Positions 24,617 through 35,544 of a DNA stretch of 64,000 nt are shown piece by piece (the stretch's first letter is position 1; the number at the start of each line of letters is the position of its first letter). The stretch is from assembly GCA_016720685.1 (NCBI GenBank), contig JADKKC010000010.1, positions 1-64,000 on the forward strand, in the 5' to 3' direction. This DNA comes from Zoogloea sp. Its GTDB lineage: Bacteria; Pseudomonadota; Gammaproteobacteria; Burkholderiales; Rhodocyclaceae. The position numbers and the translations under genes were made by a program. The notes under the pieces were generated by a model. That model was not told where the DNA came from and searched no databases. It saw nothing but the letters and a program-made list of their open reading frames with translations.

Positions 24617-25951
24617 ATGACCCAGATGACGCCTCCGGAGATCGTCTCCGAACTCGACAAGCACATCGTCGGCCAGGGCCGCGCCAAGAAGGCCGTAGCC
24701 GTCGCCTTGCGCAACCGCTGGCGGCGCGCCCAGGTGGCCGAGCCGCTGAAGAGCGAGATCACCCCCAAGAACATCCTGATGATCGGCCCGACCGGCGTCG
24801 GCAAGACCGAGATCGCCCGTCGCCTGGCTCGCCTGGCCAATGCGCCCTTCATCAAGATCGAAGCGACCAAGTTCACCGAAGTGGGCTACGTGGGCCGCGA
24901 CGTGGATACGATCATTCGCGACCTCGTCGAAATCGCCATCAAGAGCCACCGCGAACAGGCCATGAAGAAGGTTCGCGACCGGGCAATGGATGCCGCCGAA
25001 GATCGCGTGCTCGACATCCTGCTGCCGGCGGCCCGGCCCTCGGCAGGCTTCGGCTCCGACACCGCGCCCGAAGATAGCGCCACCCGCCAGAAGTTTCGCA
25101 AGAAACTGCGCGAGGGCGAGCTGGACGACAAGGAAGTCGACATCGAGGTGTCGGTGCCGGGCATGAGCGCCGAGATCCTCGCGCCGCCGGGCATGGAAGA
25201 ACTCACCGGCCAGCTGCAGAGCATGTTCCAGAACATCGGCGGCGGTAAGAAGAAATCCCGCAAGCTGAAGATCAGCGAAGCCATCAAGCTGCTCGCCGAC
25301 GAAGAGGCGGCCAAGCTGGTGAATGACGAGGAGCTGAAGCTCGAGGCCCTGCGGATGGTCGAGCAGAACGGCATCGTCTTTCTCGACGAGATCGACAAGA
25401 TCGCCACCCGCTCCGACAGCCACGGCGCCGATGTGTCGCGCCAGGGCGTTCAGCGCGACCTGTTGCCGCTGGTCGAGGGCACGACGATCAGCACCAAGTA
25501 CGGCATGGTGAAGACCGATCACATCCTCTTCATCGCCAGCGGTGCCTTTCACCTGTCGCGCCCTTCCGACCTGATTCCCGAGTTGCAGGGGCGCTTCCCG
25601 ATCCGTGTCGAGCTGGATTCGCTGTCCGTCGAGGATTTCGAATGCATCCTGACCCAGACCGACGCCTGCCTGACCCGTCAGTACGAGGCCCTGCTGGCCA
25701 CCGACGGCGTGCAGCTGGAGTTTGCGTCTGAGGGTATCCGCCGCCTGGCCGAGATCGCCTTCCAGGTGAACGAGAAGACCGAGAACATCGGCGCCCGTCG
25801 CCTTTACACGGTGATGGAAAAGCTGCTCGAAGAGCTGGCTTTCGAAGCCGGCAAGGCGGGCGAGCAGACGGTGCTGATCGACGCGGCTTTTGTCGATGGC
25901 CGTCTCGAGATGCTGGCCCAGCGCGAAGACCTGGCGCGCTACGTGCTCTAA
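24617..25951 (+). CDS. hslU: HslUV ATPase subunit HslU
   Basis: HslU is the AAA+ unfoldase that feeds HslV. The 444-residue protein has Walker A GPTGVGKT (57-64), the GYVGRD pore loop, an inserted I domain at about 105-235, Walker B GIVFLDEIDKIA and sensor GARRLYTVMEKLLEEL. ATG 24617 gives the standard start MTQMTPPEI. The length matches the family. Confidence 0.97.
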   Translation: MTQMTPPEIVSELDKHIVGQGRAKKAVAVALRNRWRRAQVAEPLKSEITPKNILMIGPTGVGKTEIARRLARLANAPFIKIEATKFTEVGYVGRDVDTIIRDLVEIAIKSHREQAMKKVRDRAMDAAEDRVLDILLPAARPSAGFGSDTAPEDSATRQKFRKKLREGELDDKEVDIEVSVPGMSAEILAPPGMEELTGQLQSMFQNIGGGKKKSRKLKISEAIKLLADEEAAKLVNDEELKLEALRMVEQNGIVFLDEIDKIATRSDSHGADVSRQGVQRDLLPLVEGTTISTKYGMVKTDHILFIASGAFHLSRPSDLIPELQGRFPIRVELDSLSVEDFECILTQTDACLTRQYEALLATDGVQLEFASEGIRRLAEIAFQVNEKTENIGARRLYTVMEKLLEELAFEAGKAGEQTVLIDAAFVDGRLEMLAQREDLARYVL

Positions 25952-26059
25952 GCCGACGCGCGGCGCAGATTCTTCGGGAAAACCCCGACGCCGGCCCTGC
26001 GGGGCCGGTCCTACAATGAGCGCCCACCGGCATCCGTCCGGATTCACCGAGTTCCGGCC

Positions 26060-26932
26060 ATGTTGCTGCGCATTGTCTCCATCCTTTTTCCGCTTTTCGC
26101 CATCACTGCCGTCGGCTTTCTGGTCGGGCGCAAGATGCGGCCGGATCTCTCGCAGGCCAACAAGCTGAACATGGATGTGTTTGTGCCGGCGCTGGTCTTT
26201 GGCGCCCTGGCCAACAAGTCCTTCCACATCACCGAATACCTGCCGCTACTTGGCGCAACCTTTGTTGCGGTGGTGGGGTCGGGTCTTGCCGGCTGGGGCG
26301 TGGCGCGGATGATCGGGGTTGCGCCGCGCACCTTTGCGCCGCCGATGATGTTCAACAACTGCGGCAACCTGGGCCTGCCGCTGGCCGTGCTGGCTTTCGG
26401 CGAGCAGGCGCTGGCGCCGGCGGTCGTGATGTTCATGGTGTCCAACCTGCTGCACTTCACCTTTGGCGCCTGGTTGCTGGACCACAACATCAAGCTCCTG
26501 AGCGTCTGGCGGGTGCCTTCGGTGATTGCCACGCTGAGCGGCCTCGCGGTGGGCATTGCCGGCATCGAGGTGTGGCCGCCGGCCATGCTGGCGATCAAGA
26601 TGCTGGGCGACATTTCGATTCCGCTGATGCTCTTTGCGCTCGGTGTCCGCATCAGCGAATCGCGCATCTCGGCGATCCGTCTTGGCGTGATCGGCGCAGT
26701 GGCCAGGCCGGCCATCGGCCTGGCGCTTTCCGCGGTGCTGGTGATGCTGGTGCCGCTGCCCGAGCGGGAGCGGGCGCTGCTGCTGGTTTTTGGCGCCCTG
26801 CCGCCGGCCGTGCTCAACTACATGTTTGCCGAGCGTTACAACCAGGAGCCGGAAAAGGTCGCTTCGATGGTGCTGCTCGGCAACCTGATGGCGGTGATCT
26901 TCCTGCCGCTGGCCCTGGCAATCGGCCTGTAG
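26060..26932 (+). CDS. AEC (auxin efflux carrier) family transporter
   Basis: This inner-membrane carrier of 290 residues has about nine to ten helices arranged as two five-helix repeats. The family half-site FNNCGNLGLPLA is visible near 95-106, and MLLGNLMAVIFLPLALA closes the protein. Bacterial members export or import small carboxylates such as malate or malonate; the substrate is not predictable. It follows hslU by 108 bp, with a GC hairpin at about 25992-26009 between them. Confidence 0.85.
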   Translation: MLLRIVSILFPLFAITAVGFLVGRKMRPDLSQANKLNMDVFVPALVFGALANKSFHITEYLPLLGATFVAVVGSGLAGWGVARMIGVAPRTFAPPMMFNNCGNLGLPLAVLAFGEQALAPAVVMFMVSNLLHFTFGAWLLDHNIKLLSVWRVPSVIATLSGLAVGIAGIEVWPPAMLAIKMLGDISIPLMLFALGVRISESRISAIRLGVIGAVARPAIGLALSAVLVMLVPLPERERALLLVFGALPPAVLNYMFAERYNQEPEKVASMVLLGNLMAVIFLPLALAIGL

Positions 26933-27091
26933 GTGCGGGGCTGGGCGCTCATGCGCGGCGTCTTCCCGGCTTTTGAGGATCAATAAACACTCGAACAACG
27001 GGTTTGCGCTGCACAAGGCCCTGTTCTTTATCGCAAGGCATCCACCGCCGCGGGCACAGGCCTGCGGGCGCCCGCAGCTTGATGAAGGCAT

Positions 27092-27340
27092 TCATGGGTG
27101 CGGCAGGAGACGGCGCCTGAAGTCCTGGCGGTAGCGCATTTTGAGCCTGCGCAACTCGAAGTCGACGCTCTTGTAGTAGCGCTGCTGCTTTAGCGCGATA
27201 TAGGCACGTCGCTGCGGGTCGTCGGAATCCTCGCCGCGGAAGTGGTCGCAGCGTTCGCGACGTTCAACGAAGCGGGCCACGTCGTCGGGGGGCGGCGAGG
27301 GCGAGGCACGGGGCAGGCGCGATGGTGTTGAGGATTTCAT
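27092..27340 (-). CDS. Small basic protein (unknown)
   Basis: This 82-residue, Arg-rich protein starts at ATG 27340 just below the hsp15 gene. The second half (DPQRRAYIALKQQRYYKSVD then ELRRLKMRYRQDF) is highly charged and likely helical. I do not recognise the family. Its place 37 bp behind an RNA-binding protein suggests co-transcription. A longer frame starting at 27535 overlaps hsp15 and is rejected. Confidence 0.55.
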   Translation of the reverse strand: MKSSTPSRLPRASPSPPPDDVARFVERRERCDHFRGEDSDDPQRRAYIALKQQRYYKSVDFELRRLKMRYRQDFRRRLLPHP

Positions 27341-27377
27341 GCTTGGGTGGGCTCTTCCGGTCGGGCGCGAGGCTGAA

Positions 27378-27779
27378 TCAGCCCTCGCCGGTAAAGCGCC
27401 CCATCTGCCGCCGGTCGCGTTTGGTCGGGCGGCCGTGGAGGTTGGCGCCGGGCGTGGCGGCGAGCTTGCGCTGTTCGCGCTGGGCCTCGCGGGCGGTGAT
27501 GCTGTCGGGGGTTTCCTCGTAAAGGGCCTGGGCAATGGTGGCGCTGCCGCGCTTGTCGGCGATACCCTTCACGAGCACGCAGAAATGCGTGTCGGCGATC
27601 TGGATGTCCACCCGGTCGCCGATCTTTACGTCGCGCGCGGGCTTGACCCGCACTTCGTTGAGCTGGATCTTGCCGCCGTCCACGGCTTCGGTCGCCTGGG
27701 TGCGGTGCTTGAAAAAGCGGGCCGCCCACAGCCATTTGTCGAGGCGGACGCGTGCGTCGAGGTCTTCTGTTGGTTTCAT
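27378..27779 (-). CDS. hslR: Ribosome-associated heat shock protein Hsp15 (S4 domain)
   Basis: Hsp15 binds free 50S subunits that carry stalled nascent chains. In 133 residues the S4 RNA-binding domain spans about 9-70 (VRLDKWLWAARFFKHRTQAT, VRVKPARDVKIGD). A basic C-terminal tail (HGRPTKRDRRQMGRF) follows. The ATG overlaps the regA stop by 4 bp. It is transcribed from the regB side. Confidence 0.9.
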   Translation of the reverse strand: MKPTEDLDARVRLDKWLWAARFFKHRTQATEAVDGGKIQLNEVRVKPARDVKIGDRVDIQIADTHFCVLVKGIADKRGSATIAQALYEETPDSITAREAQREQRKLAATPGANLHGRPTKRDRRQMGRFTGEG

Positions 27780-28318
27780 TCCCTGACCGGCCGCTTGGCC
27801 AGTTTCCGTTGCAGTGTGCGACGGTGCATTTTAAGCGCGCGGGCGGTGGCCGAGATGTTTCCGTCGTTTTCGGCGAGCACGCGCTGGATGTGCTCCCATT
27901 CCAGCCGGTCCACCGACATCGGGCTGGCGGCTACTTCGTCGTCGATGAGCACGTCGGTTGCGGAGAGGGCCTTGAGGATGGCGTCCACGTCGGCCGGCTT
28001 GGCGAGGTACTGGGTGGCGCCGAGTTTGATCGCGTCCACGGTGGTGGCGATGCTGGCGTAGCCGGTGAGCACGAGGATGCGGCAGTCGGGGTTGGCGGCC
28101 AGCAGCGGCTTGATCAGGCGCAGGCCGGAACTGCCGCCGATGTTCAGGTCGAGCACCACGTATTCGGGCTCGTGCTGGCGGGCGAGTTCGAGGGCGTTTT
28201 CCGGGTCGGCGGCGCCAAAGACGGTAAAGCCGCGCTGGCCCAGGGCGCGGGTGAGCACACGGTTGAAGGCGGGGTCGTCGTCGATGACGAGGATGTGGGG
28301 GGCGTCCTGCGGGTTCAT
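27776..28318 (-). CDS. regA: Redox response regulator RegA/PrrA/ActR type
   Basis: This 180-residue response regulator has a receiver with acidic pocket D13-D15, phospho-acceptor D57 (VVLDLNIGG) and switch Thr in LVLTGYAS. A Pro-Met linker and a Fis-type HTH at the C-terminus follow (NISATARALKMHRRTLQRKL), which is highly conserved in RegA. In relatives it controls photosynthesis, respiration, denitrification and nitrogen fixation genes according to redox state. The start is at 28318, overlapping the regB stop. Confidence 0.92.
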   Translation of the reverse strand: MNPQDAPHILVIDDDPAFNRVLTRALGQRGFTVFGAADPENALELARQHEPEYVVLDLNIGGSSGLRLIKPLLAANPDCRILVLTGYASIATTVDAIKLGATQYLAKPADVDAILKALSATDVLIDDEVAASPMSVDRLEWEHIQRVLAENDGNISATARALKMHRRTLQRKLAKRPVRE

Positions 28319-29574
28319 GGGCGAAGGGCTGCGATCGGAAGGGTGAGGGTAGCGATGGTGCCGCCGCCGGGGCGGGGCGCGAAGGCGATGTGGCCGCCGC
28401 AGCGCTCGACGGCGCCAAAGGCGAGCAGCAGGCCGATGCCGAGGCCGGCGCCGAGGCTGGGCGGCAGCTCGCGGCCGGCCTGCAATGATTCGGGGATGCC
28501 GGGGCCGCGGTCGAGAACGCGCACGACCAGGTGTTGGCCGTCGCTTCCGGCTTCGCATTCGACGCCTTCGGGGCAGGCGTCGGCGGCGTTGTTGATCAGG
28601 TTGTGGATGGCCTGCTCCAGCGTGGTGTCGGCCACCAGCGAGGGCGCCGGGTGGCCGCAGTCGATGCGGGCGGCGAGGCGCACGTGGGGGCGCAGGCTGC
28701 GCCAGCGGTCAATGATGCCGTGCAGCCAGGCGTCGGCCGGCAGGGTCGTGCCGCCTTCGGCGCGCAGGCTGCCGGCGCGCAGCGTGAGGCCGCCGAGAAT
28801 GGCCTTGCAGTGGTCGATCTGGGTGCCGAGCAGGGCCGCGTCGGCGCGGGTTTCAGGGTCGAGGGCGGGGTTGCGGGCCAGTTCGCCGGCCAGAATCGCC
28901 ATGGTGCCCAGCGGTGTGCCCAGTTCGTGGGCCGCGCCCGCGGCCAGGTTGCCCAGCGCGACGATGCGCTCGCCCCGCAGGCGGGCCTCGCGGGCTTCGG
29001 CCAGGGCTTGGTCGCGGCTGCGGATCACGGCGGTCATGCGCACCACATACCAGACGATGACGCCCGCCGACAGGGCGAAGGTGAGCCACATGCCGGCCAG
29101 GTGCCAGTGCACGGCGAGGCCGGAGTCGTAGATGTCGAGCTGTTCGTTGAAATCCCACAGGATTGAGTAGGCGGCCACCGCGAGCACGGCAAGGGCCCAG
29201 GCGTAGGGGGCCGACAGGGTTGCCGCGCCGATGGCGACGAGGGGCAGCAGCAGCGAGATCAGCGGATTGGTGGCGCCGCCGGTGAAGTACAGGAAGGCAC
29301 TCCAGGCGGCGAGGTCGATGCATAGCTGGGCGAAGAGCTCGGCCGCGCTGACATCGCTGATGCGCGAGAGGCGCAGCCGGGTGAGGCCGTTGGCGACCAG
29401 CAGCGCAGCAGCCACCGGCAGCAGCGAGGCGCCGGGCAGGGGAATGTCGAGCAGCCAGGGCACGATCAGCAGCACGCCGAACATCGCGGCGATGGACAGC
29501 CGGCGCAGCCCGATCAGGCGGCGCAGGGCATCGGTGGAGCTGGATGGGCGGGGCATGGTGGGCTCGGAAGGCAT
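28315..29574 (-). CDS. regB: Redox sensor histidine kinase RegB/PrrB type
   Basis: This 419-residue membrane kinase has six helices in the first 180 residues. The ubiquinone-binding GGATNP lies at 99-104, the phospho-acceptor is H216 (GAAHELGTPLG), and the redox-active Cys of RegB is C256 (IDHCKAILGGL). ATP-binding N and G boxes are NLINNAADA and GAGLGIGLLLAF. All RegB landmarks are present, so redox sensing through quinone and Cys is expected. regA and hsp15 follow. Two direct repeats lie upstream (29622-29663). Confidence 0.92.
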   Translation of the reverse strand: MPSEPTMPRPSSSTDALRRLIGLRRLSIAAMFGVLLIVPWLLDIPLPGASLLPVAAALLVANGLTRLRLSRISDVSAAELFAQLCIDLAAWSAFLYFTGGATNPLISLLLPLVAIGAATLSAPYAWALAVLAVAAYSILWDFNEQLDIYDSGLAVHWHLAGMWLTFALSAGVIVWYVVRMTAVIRSRDQALAEAREARLRGERIVALGNLAAGAAHELGTPLGTMAILAGELARNPALDPETRADAALLGTQIDHCKAILGGLTLRAGSLRAEGGTTLPADAWLHGIIDRWRSLRPHVRLAARIDCGHPAPSLVADTTLEQAIHNLINNAADACPEGVECEAGSDGQHLVVRVLDRGPGIPESLQAGRELPPSLGAGLGIGLLLAFGAVERCGGHIAFAPRPGGGTIATLTLPIAALRP

Positions 29575-29621
29575 CGGGGCATTATCCCCGAAGGGCCTGG
29601 CAGGAAGGGCCGGCCGATGCC

Positions 29622-29663
29622 TGGGTGACTCAGCTGGGTGGCGCAGTTGGGTGACTCAGCTGG
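29622..29663. repeat. Two 16-bp direct repeats upstream of regB
   Basis: TGGGTGACTCAGCTGG occurs at 29622-29637 and 29648-29663, a 26-bp period. Each contains the palindrome TGACTCA. They lie 48-89 bp before the regB start and could be an operator. No known regulator is assigned. Confidence 0.6.
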
Positions 29664-30007
29664 TTGAAACAGACGCCGGGGGGAGGGCGGGCAGCGGTCG
29701 GCCAGCACCGAATTTAACGTGCCGGCCGGTAGGGCGGAATGTGGTGGATTGTCGCAGCGCCGCAGAGGTGTGGCGGCAGGCCGGCAGGGTGGGAAAACCG
29801 GTTTTCTCATCCATCCATAAATAGATTATTGCATTGCCAGGCGAATCAGGGCAAAGTCTTGCCTCGCGATCTTCAAGTAGTGTTGTTGTTGTCTGGTTCA
29901 GTACCCGCAGCCCTGCGGCAGTCTTTCCTTCATCACCCCGCCCTCTTGAGTTTCGCCCTATTCAGGGGCATTCCCTGTTTTTATTAGTTTTTTCAAGGAT
30001 ATTCAAA
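29664..30007 (+). promoter_or_regulatory. Upstream and leader region of the cold-shock gene
   Basis: No gene is seen. It is AT-richer than the window from about 29810 and ends with AAGGATATTC before the csp ATG. Cold-shock genes often have long, temperature-responsive 5' leaders, and the size here allows one. No exact promoter is claimed. Confidence 0.4.
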
Positions 30008-30214
30008 ATGGCAGCAGGTACCGTGAAGTGGTTCAATGATTCCAAGGGCTTCGGTTTCATCACCCCGGAAGCCGGCGGTGACGATCTGTTCGCTCACTTC
30101 TCCGCTATTCAAGGCAAGGGTTTCAAGACCCTGACCGAAGGTCAGCGCGTGACTTTCGACGTGGTTTCCGGCCCCAAGGGTCAGCAAGCCGCCAACATCG
30201 TTCCGGTTGCTTAA
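30008..30214 (+). CDS. Cold-shock protein (CspA family)
   Basis: This 68-residue cold-shock domain protein binds single-stranded RNA/DNA and melts mRNA structure. RNP1 KGFGFI and RNP2 DLFAHF are present. AAGGATATTCAAA precedes ATG 30008. A strong terminator follows at 30308, so it is monocistronic. Confidence 0.96.
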   Translation: MAAGTVKWFNDSKGFGFITPEAGGDDLFAHFSAIQGKGFKTLTEGQRVTFDVVSGPKGQQAANIVPVA

Positions 30215-30307
30215 TTGCCGAACGATGCCGGCCGGCGCCAAGCGCCAGGCTGGTGGTAGTGCCAGGTAGCGTGGCCTGACTTTTCAGATCATGCTCCTGA
30301 TGAAAAC

Positions 30308-30336
30308 AGCCCGGCTCATGCCGGGCTTTTTTTTTT
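30308..30336 (+). terminator. Terminator of the cold-shock gene
   Basis: AGCCCGGC/GCCGGGCT stem with a TCAT loop, followed by ten T. Confidence 0.9.
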
Positions 30337-30444
30337 GCCTGTCAGCGTTAGCGGTGGAATCTTTGCGTCGCTTGCAGGTGAGTTGTCGCCCCCACAAGGG
30401 CCCTGGATCGCATCGGGTGCTTCGCCGGGCTGGTGACATCGCCA

Positions 30445-30471
30445 AAGAAAAACGGCGCCCTGCGGCGCCGT
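30445..30471 (-). terminator. Terminator of the yjcH-actP operon
   Basis: ACGGCGCC (30452-30459) pairs with GGCGCCGT (30464-30471). On the minus strand it is followed by TTTTTCTT. It lies 54 bp after the actP stop. Confidence 0.85.
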
Positions 30472-30524
30472 GAAAACCCCCGTTGACGAGGGTGGAGACT
30501 TTTTTTGGGTGTCGTGCCCTGGGC

Positions 30525-32195
30525 CTAGTGCGAGCTGGCGGAGGCGGCGCCGATGCCGGTTTGCGAGCGCACGTACTGGTCGTCGAAGCCGGCCTTGTCG
30601 GTCGTGGCGCGGGCGCTGCTGTCGGTTACCGAGAACAGCCAGGTGCAGAAGAAGGCCAGCGGCATGGAGAACAGGGCCGGTTGCTCGTAGGGGAAGAGGG
30701 CTTCCTTGTTGCCGAGCACGACCACCCACACGGCCTTGGAGAGCACCACGAAGGTGACCGCCGAGACGAGGCCGGCGAGGCCGCCCAGGAGCGCGCCGCG
30801 GGTGGTGAGACCGCGCCAGTACATCGACAGGATCAGGATCGGGAAGTTGGCCGAGGCGGCGATGCCGAAGGTCAGGCCGACGAGGAAGGCGATGTTCTGC
30901 TTCTCGAACAGGATGCCCAGCAGCACGGCCACCACGCCGAGACCGACGGTGGCGAACTTGGAGACGCGCATTTCTTCGGTTTCGCTGGCGGTGCCCTTGC
31001 GGATCACCCGGGCGTAGATGTCGTGGGCGATGGACGAGGCGCCAGCCAGGGCCAGGCCCGACACCACCGCGAGGATGGTCGCGAAGGCCACGGCGGACAT
31101 GAAGCCGAGGAAGAGGTTGCCGCCGACCGCCTTGGCCAGGTGCATCACCGGCATGTTGCCGCCGCCGAGCATCTTGCCGGCGATGTTGCCGCCTTCGTAG
31201 TACTCGGGGTTGGTGCCGACGATGACGATCGCCATCAGGCCGAGGGCGCACACCACCATGAAGAAGTAGCCGATGCAGCCGCTGGCCACGAAGACGCTCT
31301 TGCGGGCTTCCTTGGCGTTGGGCACGGTGAAGAAGCGCATCATGATGTGCGGCAGGCCGGCGGTGCCGAACACGAGGCCCAGCGACAGCGACACGGCGGT
31401 GATGGGGTCGGCCATCAGGGTGCCGGTGCCCATCAGCTTGATGCCGTCCTTGTGCACTGCGACCGCCTTTTGTGCGGCCGTTTCAAGGCTGAAGCCGAAC
31501 TGGGAGAGCGACAGGAAGAGCAGCACGGTGCCGCCAAAGAGCATCAGGCAGGCCTTGATGATCTGCACCCAGGTGGTGGCGATCATGCCGCCGAAGGTGA
31601 CATACACCACCATCAGCACGCCCACCACGACCACCGCGGTGGCGTAGTCGAGGCCGAACAGCAGCTTGATGAGCTGGCCCGCGCCAACCATCTGCACGAT
31701 CAGGTAGAAGCACACCACCGTCAGCGAGCCGAAGGCGGCGAAGGTGCGGATGGTGCCCTGGTCGAGGCGGTAGGAGGCGATGTCGGCGAAGGTGAATTTG
31801 CCGAGGTTGCGCAGGCGTTCGGCCATCAGGAAGAGGATCACCGGCCAGCCGACGAAGAAGCCGATGGCGTAGATGAAGCCGTCGAGGCCCTTCGAGAAGG
31901 TCATGGCCGACAGGCCGAGCAGGGTGGCGGCGGACATGTAGTCGCCCGCGATGGCCAGGCCGTTCTGAAAGCCGGTGATGCCGCCGCCGGCGGTGTAGAA
32001 GTCGGCGGTGGATTTGGTGCGGCTGGCCGCCCAGTAGGTGATGCCCATGGTGCTCATCACGAACACGAAGAACATGCCGATGGCGGTCATGTTGAGCGGC
32101 TGCTTCTGGACGGCGCCGATGGCGTCGGCGGCGAAGGCTGCCGCGCCGGCGAGGCTCAGCAGCAGTGCCCCGAGGAGATGTTTGCGCGTGATCAC
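30525..32195 (-). CDS. actP: Cation/acetate symporter ActP
   Basis: This sodium:solute symporter-family protein has 556 residues and about 13 helices. ITYWAASRTKSTADFYTAGG, GDYMSAATLLG and the late AASANFPILIL are typical of ActP. It imports acetate and other short monocarboxylates. The start is GTG 32195 (genomic CAC), overlapping the yjcH stop as GTGA, with GGGAGG upstream; the open frame before it is unrelated. A signal-like first helix (LLGALLLSLAGAAAFA) is usual in ActP. Confidence 0.93.
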   Translation of the reverse strand: MITRKHLLGALLLSLAGAAAFAADAIGAVQKQPLNMTAIGMFFVFVMSTMGITYWAASRTKSTADFYTAGGGITGFQNGLAIAGDYMSAATLLGLSAMTFSKGLDGFIYAIGFFVGWPVILFLMAERLRNLGKFTFADIASYRLDQGTIRTFAAFGSLTVVCFYLIVQMVGAGQLIKLLFGLDYATAVVVVGVLMVVYVTFGGMIATTWVQIIKACLMLFGGTVLLFLSLSQFGFSLETAAQKAVAVHKDGIKLMGTGTLMADPITAVSLSLGLVFGTAGLPHIMMRFFTVPNAKEARKSVFVASGCIGYFFMVVCALGLMAIVIVGTNPEYYEGGNIAGKMLGGGNMPVMHLAKAVGGNLFLGFMSAVAFATILAVVSGLALAGASSIAHDIYARVIRKGTASETEEMRVSKFATVGLGVVAVLLGILFEKQNIAFLVGLTFGIAASANFPILILSMYWRGLTTRGALLGGLAGLVSAVTFVVLSKAVWVVVLGNKEALFPYEQPALFSMPLAFFCTWLFSVTDSSARATTDKAGFDDQYVRSQTGIGAASASSH

Positions 32196-32503
32196 TTGGT
32201 GGCCTCCCGGATGATTTCGTTGTTGAGGCTGTCGAACTCGCCGTTGGCGCGGTGCACGAACCAGCCGGTCAGCAGCCACGAACCGATGATGATGACGGCC
32301 CCGATGGGGACGCCGATGGTGAGGGTGGCGCCGCTGGAGATGGGCGTGCGCAAGGCGTCCGGCGCAAAGGCCACGAGGGCCATCATTCCGTAGTAGCTGA
32401 CCATCACGATGGCGGTGAGCATCAGCGCGAAACGGCTGCGCTTGCCTTCCAGTTCTGCGAATTTCGGATTCGCCCGCACTTTTTTGTAGATGTCTGCCGA
32501 CAT
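32192..32503 (-). CDS. yjcH: DUF485 membrane protein YjcH
   Basis: This 103-residue protein has two membrane helices (ALMLTAIVMVSYYGMMALVAF and GVPIGAVIIIGSWLLTGWFV) and the DUF485 start pattern NPKFAELEGKRSRFA. It is always found before actP and is thought to assist the symporter. It is translationally coupled to actP by a 4-bp overlap. Promoter elements should lie in 32504-32633. Confidence 0.92.
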   Translation of the reverse strand: MSADIYKKVRANPKFAELEGKRSRFALMLTAIVMVSYYGMMALVAFAPDALRTPISSGATLTIGVPIGAVIIIGSWLLTGWFVHRANGEFDSLNNEIIREATK

Positions 32504-32633
32504 GATTCCTCCTGAACAGGTGCTTGGGTTTGTTGTGGTTTTTTATGGGGTGGTGACGGGGTGAGTGCTGTTCTCCTCCCCGGGTGGCGCTGTGCTGCGG
32601 TGGCAAGCTGTTTGCCCCCGCAGCCTGTGTGCC

Positions 32634-34424
<1,791 letters not shown>

Positions 34425-34487
34425 GGAGTGCTCCTTGCGAATTCAGTGAAAATGGGTAGGGCTGTCGGGCGATGCAGGGGCGACGTG

Positions 34488-34565
34488 GGGCGACTTCGGT
34501 CGCCCTCGGTGCGTTGAATTACCGGCAAGCCGTTGATCGGCGTCCGCGGGCGACTGAAGTCGCCC
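34488..34565. repeat. Palindromic REP-like unit between etfA and the dehydrogenase
   Basis: GGGCGACTTCGGTCGCCC (34488-34505) and GGGCGACTGAAGTCGCCC (34548-34565) are near copies, each palindromic. The second is followed by CTACA. A related unit is at 35545-35567. They look like REP/BIME elements placed in operon gaps. Confidence 0.65.
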
Positions 34566-34576
34566 CTACAAATGCT

Positions 34577-35512
34577 TCAGAGGGCGCCGACCAGCTGCGG
34601 AACCGCTTCGAACAGATCGGCCACCAGGCCGTAGTCGGCGACCTGGAAGATCGGGGCTTCGGGATCCTTGTTGATCGCGACGATCACCTTGGAATCCTTC
34701 ATGCCGGCCAGGTGCTGGATGGCGCCGGAGATGCCCACTGCGAGGTAGAGCTGCGGGGCGACGATCTTGCCGGTCTGGCCGACCTGGTAGTCGTTGGGCA
34801 CGAAGCCCGCATCCACGGCGGCGCGGGAGGCGCCCATGGCGGCGCCGAGCTTGTCGGCCAGGGGTTCGAGCACCGTGCGGTAGTTGTCGCCGCTGCCCAT
34901 GCCGCGGCCACCGGAAACGATGACTTTTGCAGCGCCCAGTTCGGGGCGGGCGGACTTGGTCAGCTCGCGGCCGACCAGCTTCGACTGGCCCAGATCGGCG
35001 CCGGCGGCGATCGCCTCGACGGTGGCAGCGCCACTTTCGGCGGCCGCATCAAAGGCGGTCATGCGCACCGTGATGATCTTGATCGCGTCGGCCGACTTGA
35101 CGGTGGCCAGCGCGTTGCCGGCGTAGATCGGGCGCACGAAGGTGTCGGCGGATTCGATGCTGACGATGTCGGAAATCTGCGCCACGTCCAGCAGTGCGGC
35201 AACGCGCGGCAGCACGTTTTTGCCGAAGCTGCTGGCGGGGGCCAGCACATGGCTGTAGCCGCCGCTCTTGATGACATCGACCAGCAGCGCGGCAAGGTTC
35301 TCGGCGCCGGCTTCTGCGTAGGCGGCGGCATCCGCAAGCTTTACCTTGCTGACGCCGGCCAGCTTGGCGGCGGCTGCGGCCGCACCGCCGCAGGCCGAGC
35401 CCGCGACCAGCACGTCGATGTCTGCGCCGAGTTTGCTTGCGGCGGTAACGGTGTTGAGGGTGGCGGCCTTGAGGCCGGCGTTGTCGTGTTCGGCAATGAC
35501 GAGGATGGGCAT
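34577..35512 (-). CDS. etfA: Electron transfer flavoprotein subunit alpha
   Basis: This 311-residue FAD-binding subunit has the C-terminal cofactor domain with VSGGRGMGSGDNYRTVLEPL, GQTGKIVAPQLYLAVGISGA, and INKDPEAPIFQVADYGLV. With EtfB it carries electrons from acyl-CoA dehydrogenases to the quinone pool through ETF-QO. The order on the minus strand is etfB-etfA-acyl-CoA dehydrogenase. Gaps of 118 and 152 bp hold REP-like repeats. Confidence 0.95.
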   Translation of the reverse strand: MPILVIAEHDNAGLKAATLNTVTAASKLGADIDVLVAGSACGGAAAAAAKLAGVSKVKLADAAAYAEAGAENLAALLVDVIKSGGYSHVLAPASSFGKNVLPRVAALLDVAQISDIVSIESADTFVRPIYAGNALATVKSADAIKIITVRMTAFDAAAESGAATVEAIAAGADLGQSKLVGRELTKSARPELGAAKVIVSGGRGMGSGDNYRTVLEPLADKLGAAMGASRAAVDAGFVPNDYQVGQTGKIVAPQLYLAVGISGAIQHLAGMKDSKVIVAINKDPEAPIFQVADYGLVADLFEAVPQLVGAL

Positions 35513-35544
35513 GGGTTTGTCTCCTGACTCGCGTTCTTTATTTC

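Noticed and set aside
25990..26010. Terminator after hslU (CCGGCCC/GGGCCGG hairpin)
   Set aside because: The stem is good but there is no T run after it, so a rho-independent terminator is not supported.
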